Shown here: in pieces, positions 1 to 13,270 of the stretch
How the letters are laid out: each line of letters opens with the position of its first letter
Position numbering within the stretch: position 1 is the first letter of the stretch
DNA from: Tetrahymena thermophila SB210
Lineage: Eukaryota > Ciliophora > Oligohymenophorea > Hymenostomatida > Tetrahymenidae
Assembly: GCF_000189635.1 (NCBI RefSeq)
Contig: NW_002476432.1
Span: forward strand, 62,001 to 126,000
Reading direction: 5' to 3'
Length of the DNA: 64,000 bases
The notes under the pieces: generated by a model
The model's input: only the letters and a program-made list of their open reading frames with translations
Database searches by the model: none
Told to the model about the DNA's origin: nothing
Position numbers and translations under genes: made by a program

Positions 1-201
1 ACTTTCTCCATTTACTATTTTTAAAAATAAAATTATTTTTTATTTCAATTTCTCTAACAAAACAAAACAAAATAATTATTTTCTTCTTTCAAAAACACTC
101 TCTGATTTTATATTTTTTCTCTTAAATTATATTTTTTGTGAATGAATTTTGTTAGCAAGCAAAACAAAGAAGATATTTTTTTCTTAAATAAAACCTTAAA
201 T

Positions 202-3200
202 TCAATTAAAATCTTATTTTTTGGTTATAAAATAAATTATTCTATTATAAAAAGGTAAATAATTAATTACTAAACTTAATTCTTTATCTTTTTTATTTTA
301 TAATTGAGATATTGTTTTTTCAAATTTATCAACCATATCTTCTGATTCTTCATCATCTTCATTAAGCATATATCTTATTTTTGGTAGAGCCTTAGCTAAT
401 CTCATTTTTACTTCACGTATTTGATCAGAGGCAAACTCTAGCACGCAAAATAGCTTGCTCTTTTTAAAATAATCTCTAGAAAAGTTTTATGTTGCCTATT
501 CTACAAAATAGATGAAACTAATTCTTTACTAATATGACTTAGACTTAAAAAAATTATTTATCATTTCAGTAATTAATTCCTTTGATTTGTTGATGTAGTG
601 GTTTGAGCAAATAAATTTAATTAATACACCTGCAGCCTAATATCTCACTTCATTAGGATCCTTCCTTAAATTTTCCAAAACCATTGGAATAAATTATTTA
701 TAAAATTTGTTCATATTAAATAACTGCAAGCAACTTTTATTTTAATACAAAATTTTAATATAAATTTTTCTATTTAAAGTTTGGAATAATATTTTTGTTT
801 AAATGCATGCTAAAATTATTATTTTTTCCTATTTTTCTGTATTATTTATTTATTTATTTATTTATTTTTTTGGTAATTTATTGGTTTTTTAGTAAAAAAA
901 ATGAATATTTTTATTTACTTTTGTAGTTTTTCTAAAAATAGGGCTTTTATTCTCCAAGAATGTCTTTGCTCTTGGTCTATATAGAATTGTAATAAGATAG
1001 TCATGTAAGCATCTTCTTGCTAAAATATTAATGAATGAATCTTTTAATAACTAAGATATTAAGATTTAAATAAATTTACATTATTTTTTTATTCCTCTTG
1101 TTGGTCATCTTAGTCATCAGACTTTTTTGTGTCTGGTCTGATAAAGTTTTTAATGGTTACATCGATATTTTAAACTAATCTCAATATAATTGCACTATCG
1201 TTTTCTTTAATTAATTCTTTAAATATTGGAAGTAAATGCTTCTAGAGGTCTTCATAAGTAACTAATCCAGTTACTTCATGGAAGGAAGAAATTAATTTAT
1301 ATCTAACCTCTTTGGAATCATCTTTTAGTATCTAATTAATATAGTTATTTTTTAGTTTATCAAAAGTTGTTTTAGAATCTGTTAGATGAAGGACAGCAGG
1401 AAAATTGTAAGCAAAGTTGATTCTCAGCTTCACGTTTTTTGAAGAGCCGTATTCCTTTTTCATATAAAAGAAGCAAATAAATAAATAAACTAATATTATC
1501 TATAAAATTACTTTGAAGGTATTGATTATTGCCTAAACATTTTATTAATTTTTGCATAAAAACTATTCAAGCTAATTAAAAATTTATCCAATCATGCTGG
1601 ACATCTAAATCTGAATTTCTTCTTTGGGACTTTGCAATAATTCCATAAATATTTTGCACATTCTGTTTTTTTACTCCTCTGCAGAAAGATATTGAGTAAT
1701 GTTAAAAATTAGTTCTATACCAGCACACTTAACATTAATTTCTGAGTCATAAACCAATTAGAGAATCTGATAATTTATTTTAAAAATAATCTGTCAATAT
1801 CTATACTAAATGAAATACAAATAACATACTTTATCAAGTAAATGCATTTCAATAGAATCTGTTGCTATATATTTGCAAATCTTTTAAATGACTTCTTTAG
1901 CCATTATTTTTCTAACTTCGATGTCATGATCTAAGCATAAAATTCTTGACCTTTCAAATAAAGTTCCTTTTATTTTATCCTTTCTAACCTATTTATTTTT
2001 TACATTTATAAAATCATTTAAATAATTTAAATTATCAAATTCAAAATCCAAATAAGCATTTATTATGATAATTAATTAAACTTTCATTAAAGAAAGTTTT
2101 ATTTATTTTTTGCAACTGACTCTTTAAAATATTTTAATAAGCTTTTGATTTACTAAAAATTAGCTTAAAACAAACGAGTAGATTTTATTTTAATAAGATT
2201 TAAAAGTTTATTTGAAATAAAACTTACATCTGCTACAAATCCTATCATTCTTCCTGAAATGTATCTGCTAACTGCTGGCTAAGATGAGTCACTTAGATAA
2301 AGGATAATCTTATTAGTTTCATCTTCAATCAAATTATACGGCAATATTTTAAGTAATTCCTATTTTATTTTATTTAATTTAATGATTGATTGACTGATTG
2401 ATCAACTTGGTGCTTTGTTTAAATATTCTTTTAGCAAAATGCTATGATATTTGCCTCATTAAATCCTAAATTTTTATAATTTCTTAAAATGATATAATTT
2501 CTTTTACCCTAAAAACTAGCACCCAGCTGTCTAAGACTGGCTAACTCCATATTTTCAACATTATCAAAGTGAGATTATAGATTTGCTTCATTTGATCCTA
2601 ATCCAAAAACTATATTTTTTTATAATTATGTCAATTTTATTAAGCAACTCTCCAAGCTTCTATGAAGCAAAAAAAAAATGTTTCATCCAACATTGTGTTT
2701 AAAAATTTTCTATATTTGAGTGCAACTGTTTATGCAATTTATTATTGACTCTTAAATTAACTCATTGTTTTTTTTAAAAAAAAGTTAATTCAATTGAAGA
2801 ATTTACTTTCTACTCTAAGGCTTTGACTAAACTATTTGCTGCTTCAATCTATAATTCTTCATCTTAGTTTTAGATATCTTCCTATTTTAAAATATTTTTT
2901 TGAATTTCAGATTGCATTCATTATAAGAGTTTAAATGAATTTATTTACTGAGATAATTGGAAACAAAATCTGAAATGCATCTTACTCCTACAAAATCCTA
3001 TGCAATCTTGAGTAAATCTATTTTAAACATGAGAAAATTTGAAATAGAGAATGCTCGCCTTTTGAAAATTATGCCATTATAGCAGCCTCGTAGCCTTAAA
3101 TGGATTTAATGTATTTAAAAATTAGAAATTTACTGCCCATTTTTGAAGATGCTATCCCTTTGTTAGAATTTAAAATGATCTTTTTGTCTCGCCCAAGTCT

Positions 3201-3333
3201 TCCTCTAATGTCAGTCGCTTTAACTCTTCTTCTGTCTTAATAAAAAAAGATTATCATTTCAACCATACCTTTTAGTTATTACTTTAGTAGATTACTTGTA
3301 CTCCTGTTCAGAATAAATATCGTTGAACGACAT
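202..3333 (-). CDS. HEAT-repeat protein, PP2A/PP4 regulatory-subunit-like, multi-exon
   Basis: Read with TGA as only stop. The start MSFNDIYSEQEYKQSTK (3333 down to 3283) is followed by a 47-nt intron (3282-3236, GTAATA...TTAAG, phase 0). Exon 2 then opens TEEELKRLTLEEDLGETKRS and runs to HLQKWA near 3140. Further exons with amphipathic helical repeats are readable, for example KQEDIQNQDEELQIEAANSL (~2890-2815), ETNKIILYLSDSSQPAVSRY (~2310), FMELLQSPKEEIQIQMSSMI (~1650-1570) and TYEDLQKHLLPIFKELIKEN (~1260-1200). The last exon has an acidic stretch (NEDDEESEDMVDKF) and reaches a TGA near 202, unless a small intron lies at ~235-262. Tandem HEAT helices like these occur in PP2A scaffold (A) and PP4R1-type regulatory subunits. 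The family assignment is inference from pattern. Exon borders between ~700 and 3100 are not individually resolved, and introns include an ATTT microsatellite. Confidence 0.65.
841..871. repeat. ATTT tetranucleotide microsatellite
   Basis: About seven perfect tandem TTTA/ATTT units followed by a T run, lying in a probable intron of the HEAT-repeat gene. Confidence 0.8.
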
Positions 3334-4480
3334 TTTTCTCTGTCACTATCTATCTAACTAATATATATATAAGTAAGAGTGAGTGTATGTATTTGTTATA
3401 TATAAATTCCTTAGCAATAACTTCCTTTTACTTTTTATTTAAAATCAATACAATTTTTATTCGCTCAAAACAAAAAATAATCAATCAAATATTTATTCAA
3501 TTGATTAATCAAAATAATAATACTAATTAATTTAATCTATTGACTTATTCAATCATCAATAATTAATTTAATTATCACTTAATTAATCATCTACCATATA
3601 AAGGTTTCTTTGTTTATTTGCTTTTTTTAATTGGCAATATTATTTCTTTGAAGCATTAAGTTAACTACTTAAGTTATAAAAAACATTAGAACAAGCTAAA
3701 AAGGAGAAATAGACCTTAATTAATTAATAAACCAAATTCATTTATTTATTATTAAAAATAACTAAAATATTTATTTCAATGATATTTCTAAAACTTTTAT
3801 TTAACAATTGACTGACCAAATAAATTTTTTGTTTGAAATGTTGATTTTTATTTTGTATTTTTTAAAAACATAAAAAATACTTCAATTATTCTATGTCATT
3901 TAGCTTATTTATTATTAACAATACCTAAATTTATTTAGAGTTATTTTTTTAATATTTTTTGATGATAATCGTCAGCGAATTATTGTTTAGTAAATATAAT
4001 ATTATGTTTTAACTTAATTGACGCTTGAAATTAAATGTTATAATTAATTTTTTCTTCTATTACTACATTACATTAGACATAACTCTCTAATTTAAATATT
4101 AAATAGCTTCTTTTTTTAAATATCTATGAGAAATAATTTAAATTTTATATATCTATTTCATAGGCTTTTCTATTTTAGAATGAAAAACCATTTCAAATTA
4201 TTTAAATTATCATGTAAATTTAGCAATTTAAGCTCTTATTTGCATCTTAATTTTATGAAAAGCTATCAAAAAAGTTATTCAAAAATTTTGGTGAGCTATT
4301 TATTCCTTTTATTTATTTAAATCAATCATTTACAACTTTCTTTCTTTCTTTTGATTTTATAGTTTGTAAAGAAAAATCTATATTATTGTACAAACAAACA
4401 AATAGCTAAAATAAATGAAATATTTTAAACATATTATTTAAATATACAATAATAGTATAGAGTTTTTAATTTAAGCTTCC
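3334..4480. other. Intergenic, no gene seen
   Basis: Over 80 percent A+T with homopolymer runs and a TA dinucleotide run near 3361. A 64-codon standard-code frame at 4126-4320 has the random K/F/L/S/Y composition of non-coding DNA here. The region is probably the shared flank between the HEAT gene promoter and the 3' end of the small Cys-rich gene. Confidence 0.6.
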
Positions 4481-4936
4481 TCAATAATAAATAAAGGTCA
4501 ACCCTAAAAGAAGAAATACCACTTTGAATAAGTGAGAACTAGAAGTAGAAGCGTTATTTCTATGAGGATTAGTTGCGTCAGCTAATTTAAATTGGCTATT
4601 TTGATCCTCAGTTAAATCATGCATAATATATTATCCTTTCCTTTATAGAAATATATGGTGGAGTTCCTCCAATTAAGAAGATGGACAATCTTCTGCACAA
4701 GAAATTAAATTTTTGCACGCTTTACTTGTGCAACAATTATTTACACAATCGGATTTATAAGCAGGATTACATTTATTTTTAAAACACTTTACTTCAGAGC
4801 TTAACACTTTAAGGCATTTAAATTAATCTTATTCACCCTTGCATGCATGTCCAACACATTGATTGATACACCTATCTGATTCCTAGTTTGCTTGAACTAA
4901 AAACAAACAAAGCAATAAAACCAGAGCTATTTTCAT
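4481..4936 (-). CDS. Small secreted Cys-rich protein, probable GPI-anchored surface protein
   Basis: A single uninterrupted frame of 151 residues when TAA/TAG are read as Gln. It starts MKIALVLLLCLFLVQA, a textbook signal peptide ending at an A-x-A-like site. The mature part has about a dozen cysteines in the first ~80 residues (CINQCVGHACK, CVNNCCTSKACKN, CAEDCP), followed by a polar spacer. The C-terminus is a small-residue patch (NNASTSSS) and then a hydrophobic tail (VVFLLLGLTFIYY) that runs straight to TGA. A cleavable N-signal, a hydrophobic C-end and a small-residue omega-site region are the usual hallmarks of GPI anchoring. No specific family is recognised. It is unrelated in sequence to the large Cys-rich genes downstream, and its cysteine spacing differs from theirs. 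Confidence 0.75.
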
Positions 4937-5922
4937 TCCAATATTAATTAAATTAATCTAATCTTTGAATTCTATTAAAAAAAATATTTGTATTTAATCA
5001 ATTTTTTTTATATTAAATATATTTATAAAGACAAATCATAAAAATAATTAACTAAATGTTCTTTTGTTCCAAATAGAAAAATCTATCTGATCTATGTAAT
5101 TTTATTACGTTTTTGGCATTTAAATTATTTCATATTTCATATTTTTGGAGACAAATATGAAAATTAATTAAATATTTAATTTTATTCTTTATAAATCATT
5201 TTACTTCTTAATATTCCTTTCTTTAAATTCATTTTTATTAAGACAGGGAGAGGGGACTAATTCAAAAGTATTTTTTACTAAAGAAAGGATAAGGAATAGT
5301 TTAGAAAAAAGTTGAAAGAAAAAAATGTAATCAAGTATATCGATCCCGGTATTAAATAACAAAAATATCCCGGATTTACTATTTATTTCTTTTTCAAGAC
5401 CTTTAATTATTTTTGTTTCTAATCAAATTAATATTATTAGCATTTATCGAAGAATACACGCACTATCAATATACTTTTTTTTTGAGTGCTTAAAATTCAC
5501 AATTTATAAATGAGTAATTTAACTAATTCCTATTAATTAATATTATTATGATTTTTGAAATATCTAAGCAAATAGAATTTATCTGATTTTTAATATTGAT
5601 TACACATTTAATTCATTAATTTTAATGCATGCTATTTTATCTATTTCTAAATGAAATTAATTTTTAAATTACTTTAAAAAGATTTTTCAATTTTAAAAAT
5701 TCTCAACAAATTTGTCTTTCAATTAGTAAGAAAATTAACAAAGTTAATTAATAATACAATACTTATTCAATAATCTGTTTAAACCCAAATATTTAATAAT
5801 TTATAGATGACTTAACAGATAATCAAATAACTTAAAGTTAACAAAAAGCATATCAAAAAGATTAGTCAAAAAAATAACAATGAATTATAATTTATAAAAT
5901 ATTAAAAAGAAATTAATTTTGA
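4937..5922. other. Intergenic, no gene seen
   Basis: AT-rich spacer. A short, less AT-rich stretch around 5335-5375 (gatcccggtatt...atcccgga) stands out but has no readable frame or obvious structure. Confidence 0.5.
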
Positions 5923-6355
5923 TCAACTTAAGTAAAATCTTAATTATTACATGTAAATAATGTTGATTAAAATAAATAGTAGAAGTATCAATAATATTTG
6001 GATTTGTTCAATTAGTTTTATTAATTTAGCTCTTGTTTTATCATCAAATTTTTATCCACCTTATTTCAATAGTTTTTGTTCAGCATCGAGTTACTCTTAA
6101 TCGGTATAAGGTAACTAATATATGCTTGCTATCTTAGATTCACAAAATTACTTTATCTAGCAATTATTTAGCAATCATCCATTTATAAAGGTTTACATGT
6201 GTTTTTTAGTGACTATCTATCAAACACTAATGTATATAGGTATTCAGATTAACTTCTTTCAGGCTTACATATATGTTAAAATAAATCCAAAGCGCACTAT
6301 TTTGGTTTACTTAAATTATAATAAAACTTATGAATAAACCAACTAGACCCTTCAT
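5923..6355 (-). CDS. Small two-exon hypothetical secretory/membrane protein
   Basis: Starts MKGLVGLFISFIIIQVNQ, a signal-peptide-like N-terminus. A 37-nt intron (GTAATTTTGTGA...ATATTAG, ~6151-6115) removes an in-frame TGA and joins exons in phase 0. Exon 2 is compositionally coding: LPYTDQEQLDAEQKLLKQGG, then KFDDKTRAKLIKLIEQ, a hydrophobic segment (ILLILLLFILINIIY) and TGA. The spliced length is 396 nt (131 residues). A second possible intron (GTAAGCCTG...ATACATTAG) inside exon 1 would shorten the protein while keeping frame. No family is recognised. The main support is exon 2's Q/E/D/K-rich composition against a K/N/F/L background, together with the fitting intron. Confidence 0.42.
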
Positions 6356-6795
6356 AGCGCTATAGAATTAATCTTGTCTTTAAAAATACTAGAAAAAATT
6401 TATTTAGATATCTTAATATTATTATTTATCGCAAAAAACAATTCAATTAATTAATTAGCATCACTCTACATAATAATAAAATCTATCTAATTTAAATTTA
6501 TTATCTTTTTTTAGAACTTTCATTATTTTTTTTTAATTATTGAAAGTTGAATTTAAATAATTTTGTTTTATTTTGCTATTTACAAATTTCTCTCAATTTA
6601 AATAATTTTTTTTCATATAATATTTTTTCAACTTTGAGATGATTTTTTATTTAAAAATAAACAATAACATTTTGTAAAAATCTTAATTTTAATAAAGAAA
6701 TTTTCAAACGATAAATTAAACTAAATTTTTTTACTAATAATTTAAATTTTTAAAAACTTATGGTATTATCTAATATTTTTTAAGGCTTTTTTAAA
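6356..6795. other. Intergenic, no gene seen
   Basis: AT-rich spacer between the small hypothetical and the 3' end of gene A. It contains TAAACCAAC at 6335-6343 just inside the neighbour, discussed under rejected items. Confidence 0.5.
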
Positions 6796-9700
6796 TCACA
6801 CATTCTTTACTAATCTTATTGCTAGTGTGTTTTTCATTGTTGTAGATTTATGTCTCCACATCATCTTCTAGTCTAGCGAAATTGAGCATCTAAGAAGTTC
6901 AATTTTAGAGATACTTAAACGGTCATTTTTGTTTTATATTTCTGCTCTCTATCGAAGATAGAAATTCCTCAATTTGAAGGCTACAAAAAATAGAACTTAT
7001 ACCACTGTTGCCACTGAAAGTAGCATCATTACTGGGATTAAAACATTTCCTAAAACTTGAATTATGTTTTGCTTGTTTAAATTAATCATCACAGCTAAAA
7101 TTGAGAATAATACAAACAAAAATATCTCGTTTATCTGAAGAAAGACATAGCTGAATTTACCAGAGAAGACTTTGATCTTAAAGTTAATGAAAATAAAAAC
7201 TAATTAGAAGACGCAAAGTATCCAAAGAGAATATATTAAGCTCTATTCACTAAAGACAATAAATATTGTATAAACTATCTTTCTCATCTCAAATATAACG
7301 AAGAAGTATTTGGAATATATATATTGCTGGTTAATTCCGTGACTTAATATAGCCACTTATGGTTCTAATTACTCATTTTTATATATTTTCGCAAATGTAT
7401 AAAAGAAGAAGAAAGCATACATAACTAGAAATATTCCTATAAAAACTAAGTCTATCATTCTTTGTTTATAAAGATTGCATTAAAGTAATGTTATCAGAAA
7501 GAAATTAGAGCTGATGTGAATTAGAAATAGGAGCATATTCCATCTGACTAAGTTTATATATTTTAACTCCTCCTTAGTTTTGATTGAGTAAAAGTGAAAT
7601 GCTAGGGCAATCAAGAAAACTAATAAGATTATGCAAATTTAGATAAAGTTATTAGTTGCAAAAAAAAATTTATCTTGAACAATTAGATTTGATTGCTATT
7701 AAGTTGGGTATATTGACCCTACTGATTGTAATATCCTTTAGTTATTATAATTATCTTATGTAGATGATATTTAAATCTTTTATTCTAAATATGAGTTGAT
7801 ATTGAAGATTGTGAATGAACTGAAAATTGATGTGGTTGAGTTAAATAATTTGTTTTAATTTAGATAAACATTTCCTAGAATCTACATTAATCCAAGTGAA
7901 TAAGACATTCCTGGAATTACCTGACTAACTGATGTAATAACCATAATTCCAGCTTATGCTAAATTCAAAGCTGATTATAACTCAACTGATTACTGAGCTA
8001 ACTAATAATTATATTTGCAATCTTTATTCCCATTTTCTGAAAAGTTTAATTAGCATTTGCAAGAGTTATCATTTTAATCAAATTGTCTTGTCACTGAAGA
8101 ACAAGTCAGGCATTCATTTGCTGAAGGTCCTGTACAAGTTTGACAACTTAAATCACAACTTTTATCATAATATTAAGCACAGTTTTACAAAGAAGAACAA
8201 ACTAAACATCCCTTTTTACAAGGTTAAGAGCACTAATTATTTGAGTCAACATACATGCTATTCTCACAATAAACACATTACCCATTCTTATTTAAAAAAT
8301 ACCCATTTTAACATTTAGTACAGCCGTTTTAATTACATTAAGAACAGTTATCAAAATAACATTTATTGCATATTTATTAACTTGAAGGAAAATTTGTTAG
8401 TACATAATAACCATCAGGGCAATCGCAAGATAGATTTTGTTTATTATAAACTGAACCAGATATACATGAATCACATTAAGTAATTTGATAATTACAAAAA
8501 TCACAGTTTTTTGCTTGGCATGTTAAACAGGAGTGGAATTAATTTTAATTGCTGTTTTTTTACATAGTAGAACAGTTAGTATTTTAGGGCTGTTATTAAA
8601 AGCATTAATTATTGTATAGATAATAACCTAATTAACATTCTGTGCATTATTTTATATTTTTTGAGCAATTAAAACAATTTAAATCACAATCTACACAAAT
8701 TAGAGATGTTTAATCACAATAAATACCGTTGCTTTTAGGTATTTGAGGGTAGCAAACTCCTTTGTATAAATATTAATTAGAGCATGATGTACAATTATTT
8801 AAGGTTACATCGCATTGTTAACAGGAAGTTTAACATTACTAGCATTATAAACTACTTTAGTCGCAGTATGTGTTTGGTGGTTATTAGCTAAAGCACTAAT
8901 TATTGAAGAAATAAAAATTACTAACACATTATGTACAGTTTGTTTATAACGGTCCAGTACAAGAACTGCAATTTGAAGGACAATCATAGCAAACATATTA
9001 TTAACAGTATGTAGATTATGGCTACTAGATAGAGCATTGACCTTTTTTTATTAAATTAAAAGTTTTTATCTCTTCTTTAAATTAATTTAGGTTTTTTCAA
9101 AACAAATAAATAAAAATAATAAATTTGTTCTAACTAAACAAATTCAAATATTTTAAGTCTTAATATCTTTTCACTAAAATGATTAATAGTAAATTATTTT
9201 CATACCTTTATAGAGATACTATCCAGCTTAGCAACTTGAGCAATTACTGGCTGAATTTACACAAGTTTTACAGCTAGAACTACATTGCTAACAAATGAAA
9301 TTACTATCACAAAACGTTCCCACAGGCTATGAATTTAAACACTAGTTATTGTAAAAATACTTATTGGCAGAATTTATGTTGCATTAGGTACAAGAATTTG
9401 CATCCCCAGGAGCTACACACTGACTACAACTCAAATCACAACTTTTACAAATAAAATTGCTATCGCAATATGTAGAATTTGGTTAAGAAGAAAGGCATGA
9501 ATTATTATAAAAATATTTATTTTAAGAGCTTATATTGCAAGAAGTACATGAATTTGGATTTGCAGCAGCGCTACATGTTTAACAAGTAGAATCACAATTT
9601 TAACAGTTATAAAAAGTTTATCCACTGACTGTTTTAAGTTAACAAAAAGTATTAGCAGGTTGTACAGAGTCACAAGTATTTGTTGAGGGATTTAGATACT

Positions 9701-10826
9701 AATTATTATAACAATCTGTACAAACGCTAGGATTACCATCTTAGCATCCATAACAATTAGAATTGCACTGTTAGCAATAAATTATAGAAGTTGAGTATAA
9801 ATTATAGATATTTTATGTATTTAAATTGTAATGGTGATCTACCGAGTTGCAAGATTAAACGCAGCTAAAATAAGTAGCATTTATAAACAAATAGTAATTT
9901 GTTTAACATTTAGTAATAGAAAAACCCATCCATATTCCATTAACCATATTCACATAATAATTATTCCATGTGAAATAGTTCAATTTAACTGATTTATTTT
10001 TAGCCTCAGGACTTTATCCGCTTTATAATTTAATACCAAAATAAGATGTTTAGAAAATTTAGCTTCCAGATGATATATCAAAGTCTTTCAATCCAAAAAA
10101 TACTAATGATTAATCAATTTAAGTACTTGAAGTCCATGTTACTGTATTAGAACCTCCAATATTTTAGCCCTGGGTATCAGAAAGAGTTGAATATGAATAT
10201 AATTATTGAAACATGTCTGTGGAAGAGCTTTTATAGACAATTATAAAGTTAATATAAATTGTTTGTACATTCGAATTGCTGAATGATATTTAGTAGTTCA
10301 TGTTATCAATTTTAGTAAGTGAATACTTTAAAACCAAATTACTTGAGCTCGATCCTTAAAACCCAAAAATAAATCCAGCAATTTATAAAATATTTTAAGT
10401 TCCTGTTATTGTGGTAGTAACTCCAGATTATAACTATTTAGATTGAACTTCGATGTTTGGATCATCAATCGCTAAAATATTAAAACCTAATTATTCTAAA
10501 GTACAGCCTAAAGATGTTAGTCTATAACTCAAAGTTGTTTGATTAATAGAATTTGTTGTAATTTTAAACCCTTATTAACTTGAGGTATCGCTGTTATACA
10601 CTGTCAATGCATAAACTATTTTAGGATTATTTATAAATTTAGCTGATGAAAGATCAACAGAAAAGTCTGAATATGAATTAGGACTAATAGAAGAACTTTA
10701 CCATACTTATTATTCTTATTTTATTAAAATTCTATCAGATTGCGTAATGAGTTATTATTAAATAGATATTTTTATGAGTATTTAAATTATAAATATAGTG
10801 CAAAGAGTAGAGTGAATTTAACTCAT
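6796..10826 (-). CDS. Gene A: large Cys-rich multi-pass membrane protein (furin/VSP-like repeats)
   Basis: The start MSQIHSTLCTIFIIQILIKI is signal-like. A phase-1 intron (9205-9042, 164 nt) splits K|GQC, and spliced length is 3867 nt (1288 residues). Residues ~30-300 form a beta-rich domain beginning TQSDRILIKQEQQVWQ. Residues ~305-890 carry repeats of ~50 residues built from CxxC pairs, e.g. CDLSCSQCVAPGDANSC, typically with YFYNNQC between units. The last ~390 residues hold about six hydrophobic segments (IQICIILLVFLIALAFHFY at ~1007, LVFIGIFLVMYAFFFFYTF, FLFVLFSILAVMIN and others) and a basic cytoplasmic tail ending RLVKNV. In A the tail motif seen in paralogs (KWxxNPL) is altered to MMWRHKS. 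Related T. thermophila proteins are often labelled furin-repeat or 'LSD1 zinc finger' family. The function is unknown, but a surface receptor or adhesin role is plausible. Confidence 0.85.
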
Positions 10827-13270
10827 TTACTTTAATTTAAAAAAACTTTTAGTAGAATTTATATTTTTATCATATAAATTAATTATCAAAAAAGTATTAT
10901 TAATGGACAGAGGGCGAGCAAACCTCTAAGTAACTTATTGTGAAAAATTTAAATAAAATCAAAACGACGGAAGTGCTTATTTTAATTAAATCAATAATTT
11001 AGAATGTAATTAACTTTCAAAGATAGAATGTCTAGTAAATCTGATAAAATGCATTTGCCCTTACAAATTATTAATAATAATTTATATTAATAAATTTTTA
11101 ATTTTTATATAATCAATAAAAATTTGTGAACAAAAAAATTCTTCAGTAATTAATTAAAACTTATGTAATACAAACTAATAATACTTATCAATCTAATAAT
11201 TAATGATTCTAGCTCTAAAAAATATTATACTTCCTCTTTAAATATTTATTTTCTATTAGCTAATGAAGTAATTAATTTGATAAGTTAGCTCATTTGTATA
11301 AAAAAAGTAAATTTTTTATTTTCCATTTTTTCAAAAAAATAAAAGAACAAATAATAGCAAATCTAAAATATTGGCTTAAAACTCCACATAATGTAAATAT
11401 TCATATAAAAACCATACCTAATTATCTTACTCTTTTTAAAAATGCATGTTAATATTAAGTTAATAATTGAAAGTAAATGAAAATTCTTTTCTCTCTAAAT
11501 TTGATAAAATAAGGTAAATATAAATATAAAAATACCAACAAAGCTTGATATTCAAATTAAGTTATGATGAATAATTATTATATATTTTTGATAAATGTAA
11601 GGGCATAACATATTATTGATTATGAGTTGTTCGTTCAAAGAAAATTGAATATTATTATATGAAATTGAAAATGAAATGGTTAAATAATAAAAGAAATTAG
11701 ATTAATAATTTTGTGGTGCTTATTTTAAGTAAGGTTAATATTTTTGATTAGATGTAATTTGGAATGATAGAATGTAATATATATTTCAAATCATCATCAT
11801 ATTAATCACATTTAATTAATAATATTTAGATAAGATTACACTTTTTTAAATCGTCAAATTAACTTAAGCTTTTCATTTGGTGATTTATTAAAGTAAAAAA
11901 TAGTGATGTCCAATGAAGCATTCATTTATTTGTTAAATCGCCCGCCGACCTCCACCTATAAAGTTTTAATAATATTATAATTCAATCACAAACACAATCT
12001 CTCTTATTTAATAAATTTGAATTTGTTTGATATTAATAAATTAATAACTTAAATAAATTTATTTTTACAATAGCATTTACAAAAATATAAATTTAAAATA
12101 AATTGACAAATATCTTAAAATTAATTTTTATTATCATCTTCCAAATTAAATTCATTTTAAATAGGAAAATTTAAAATAAAATTTTATAATATTTTTATTT
12201 AAAAAACAACATACATAATTCTGATTTTAAATCTATTTTTATATAATAAAAAATTTAAATCAATTTACTGTAAATGCTAATTAATTAACTCACCCCCTCC
12301 CCAATTTTGCACCACCATCTTAAGAGTATTTTTATAAGGAAAAAAATTTTTCCTCCTTATTCAAAAATCTTCCTTGTAGACGAGTACCTATGGTAACAAT
12401 AAAAGGCAAAAATTTTTTTGAGTTGATAATTAAATGTACATAACTATTAAAATTTTATTTAATTATTCATTCAACTTTAAAAATAAAATATATTTAAAAT
12501 GAAAATGAAAAAAATAATTTTAAATTATAAAATAAATAATTAACTATTCAAATATTTAAATTAATTTTTTTTAAAATACAAAATTATTTGCACTTACATT
12601 AAAAAAATAATGATAACAGCTATATTTTTATTTTTATTTTTCATTTATTCATTTATAATATTAGAAATAAAGCCATGCAAAATAATTACTAAATACCATT
12701 TTAAAGACCTCTAAAATCTATTTTAATTATTCAATAATAAAATAAATTTAAATTAATTAATAAATTATTTTTATAAATTTATTTTAGTAGTAGAATTGAT
12801 ATTTGTTTTTTTAGATAGAAAAATTTACTTTTTATTGATTATAAAAAAATTTCTTTGTATTAATTGTAAAAACAATATTTTATTTAGAGTAGTTTCAAAA
12901 CAATTGTTAATTGCTATTTTGAAATAGATTAATAAATAAATAAATTTATTTTTGTTTTGATCTAAAATATAATTTTAATTTGAAAGCTTTCTAATTATTT
13001 GTTTTCGTAAAATTTTTTTTCTATTTTCTTTTATTTATCTAAATTTATTAAATTAAACATAATTTTTTTCAATTTAATACTAAATATTTTTCCTACAAGG
13101 AATTAGTATGAATAAGTGTATAAAATTCAAACTGTGAAGCTAAGATCCTCTGCTAAATAAATTAAATTTAAAGGAAATTTTTATTATTTTTTTTAAAGGA
13201 ATATATTATATATTAATTTAAAAAAAATAAGAAAGATAACAACTATTTCTAAAATACACAAAAAATAAAT
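10827..13270. other. Long intergenic region, no gene seen
   Basis: AT-rich. Two short GC-richer islands break it: around 11935-11960 (tcgcccgccgacctccacc) and around 12290-12320 (a C-run followed by ttgcaccaccatc). Neither has a convincing reading frame or a foldable RNA that I could recognise. Confidence 0.5.

Noticed and set aside
4126..4320. 64-codon + strand ORF
   Set aside because: Composition is that of random AT-rich DNA, with no homology pattern and no splice context.
6335..6343. TAAACCAAC, start of the Tetrahymena chromosome breakage sequence
   Set aside because: The 15-base consensus TAAACCAACCTCTTT is not completed (TAGACC follows), and the site lies in the first exon of a probable gene.
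8805..8996. Standard-code ORFs within genes A, B, D, E and G (also 7956-8318, 16823-17020, 30747-31097, 31374-31613, 33841-34083)
   Set aside because: They are other-frame shadows, on either strand, of Cys-rich genes whose real frame is closed only under the standard code.
8300..9300. Regular periodic sequence resembling a CRISPR or satellite array
   Set aside because: The periodicity is that of diverged CxxC protein repeats of about 150 bp; there are no identical direct repeats with unique spacers.
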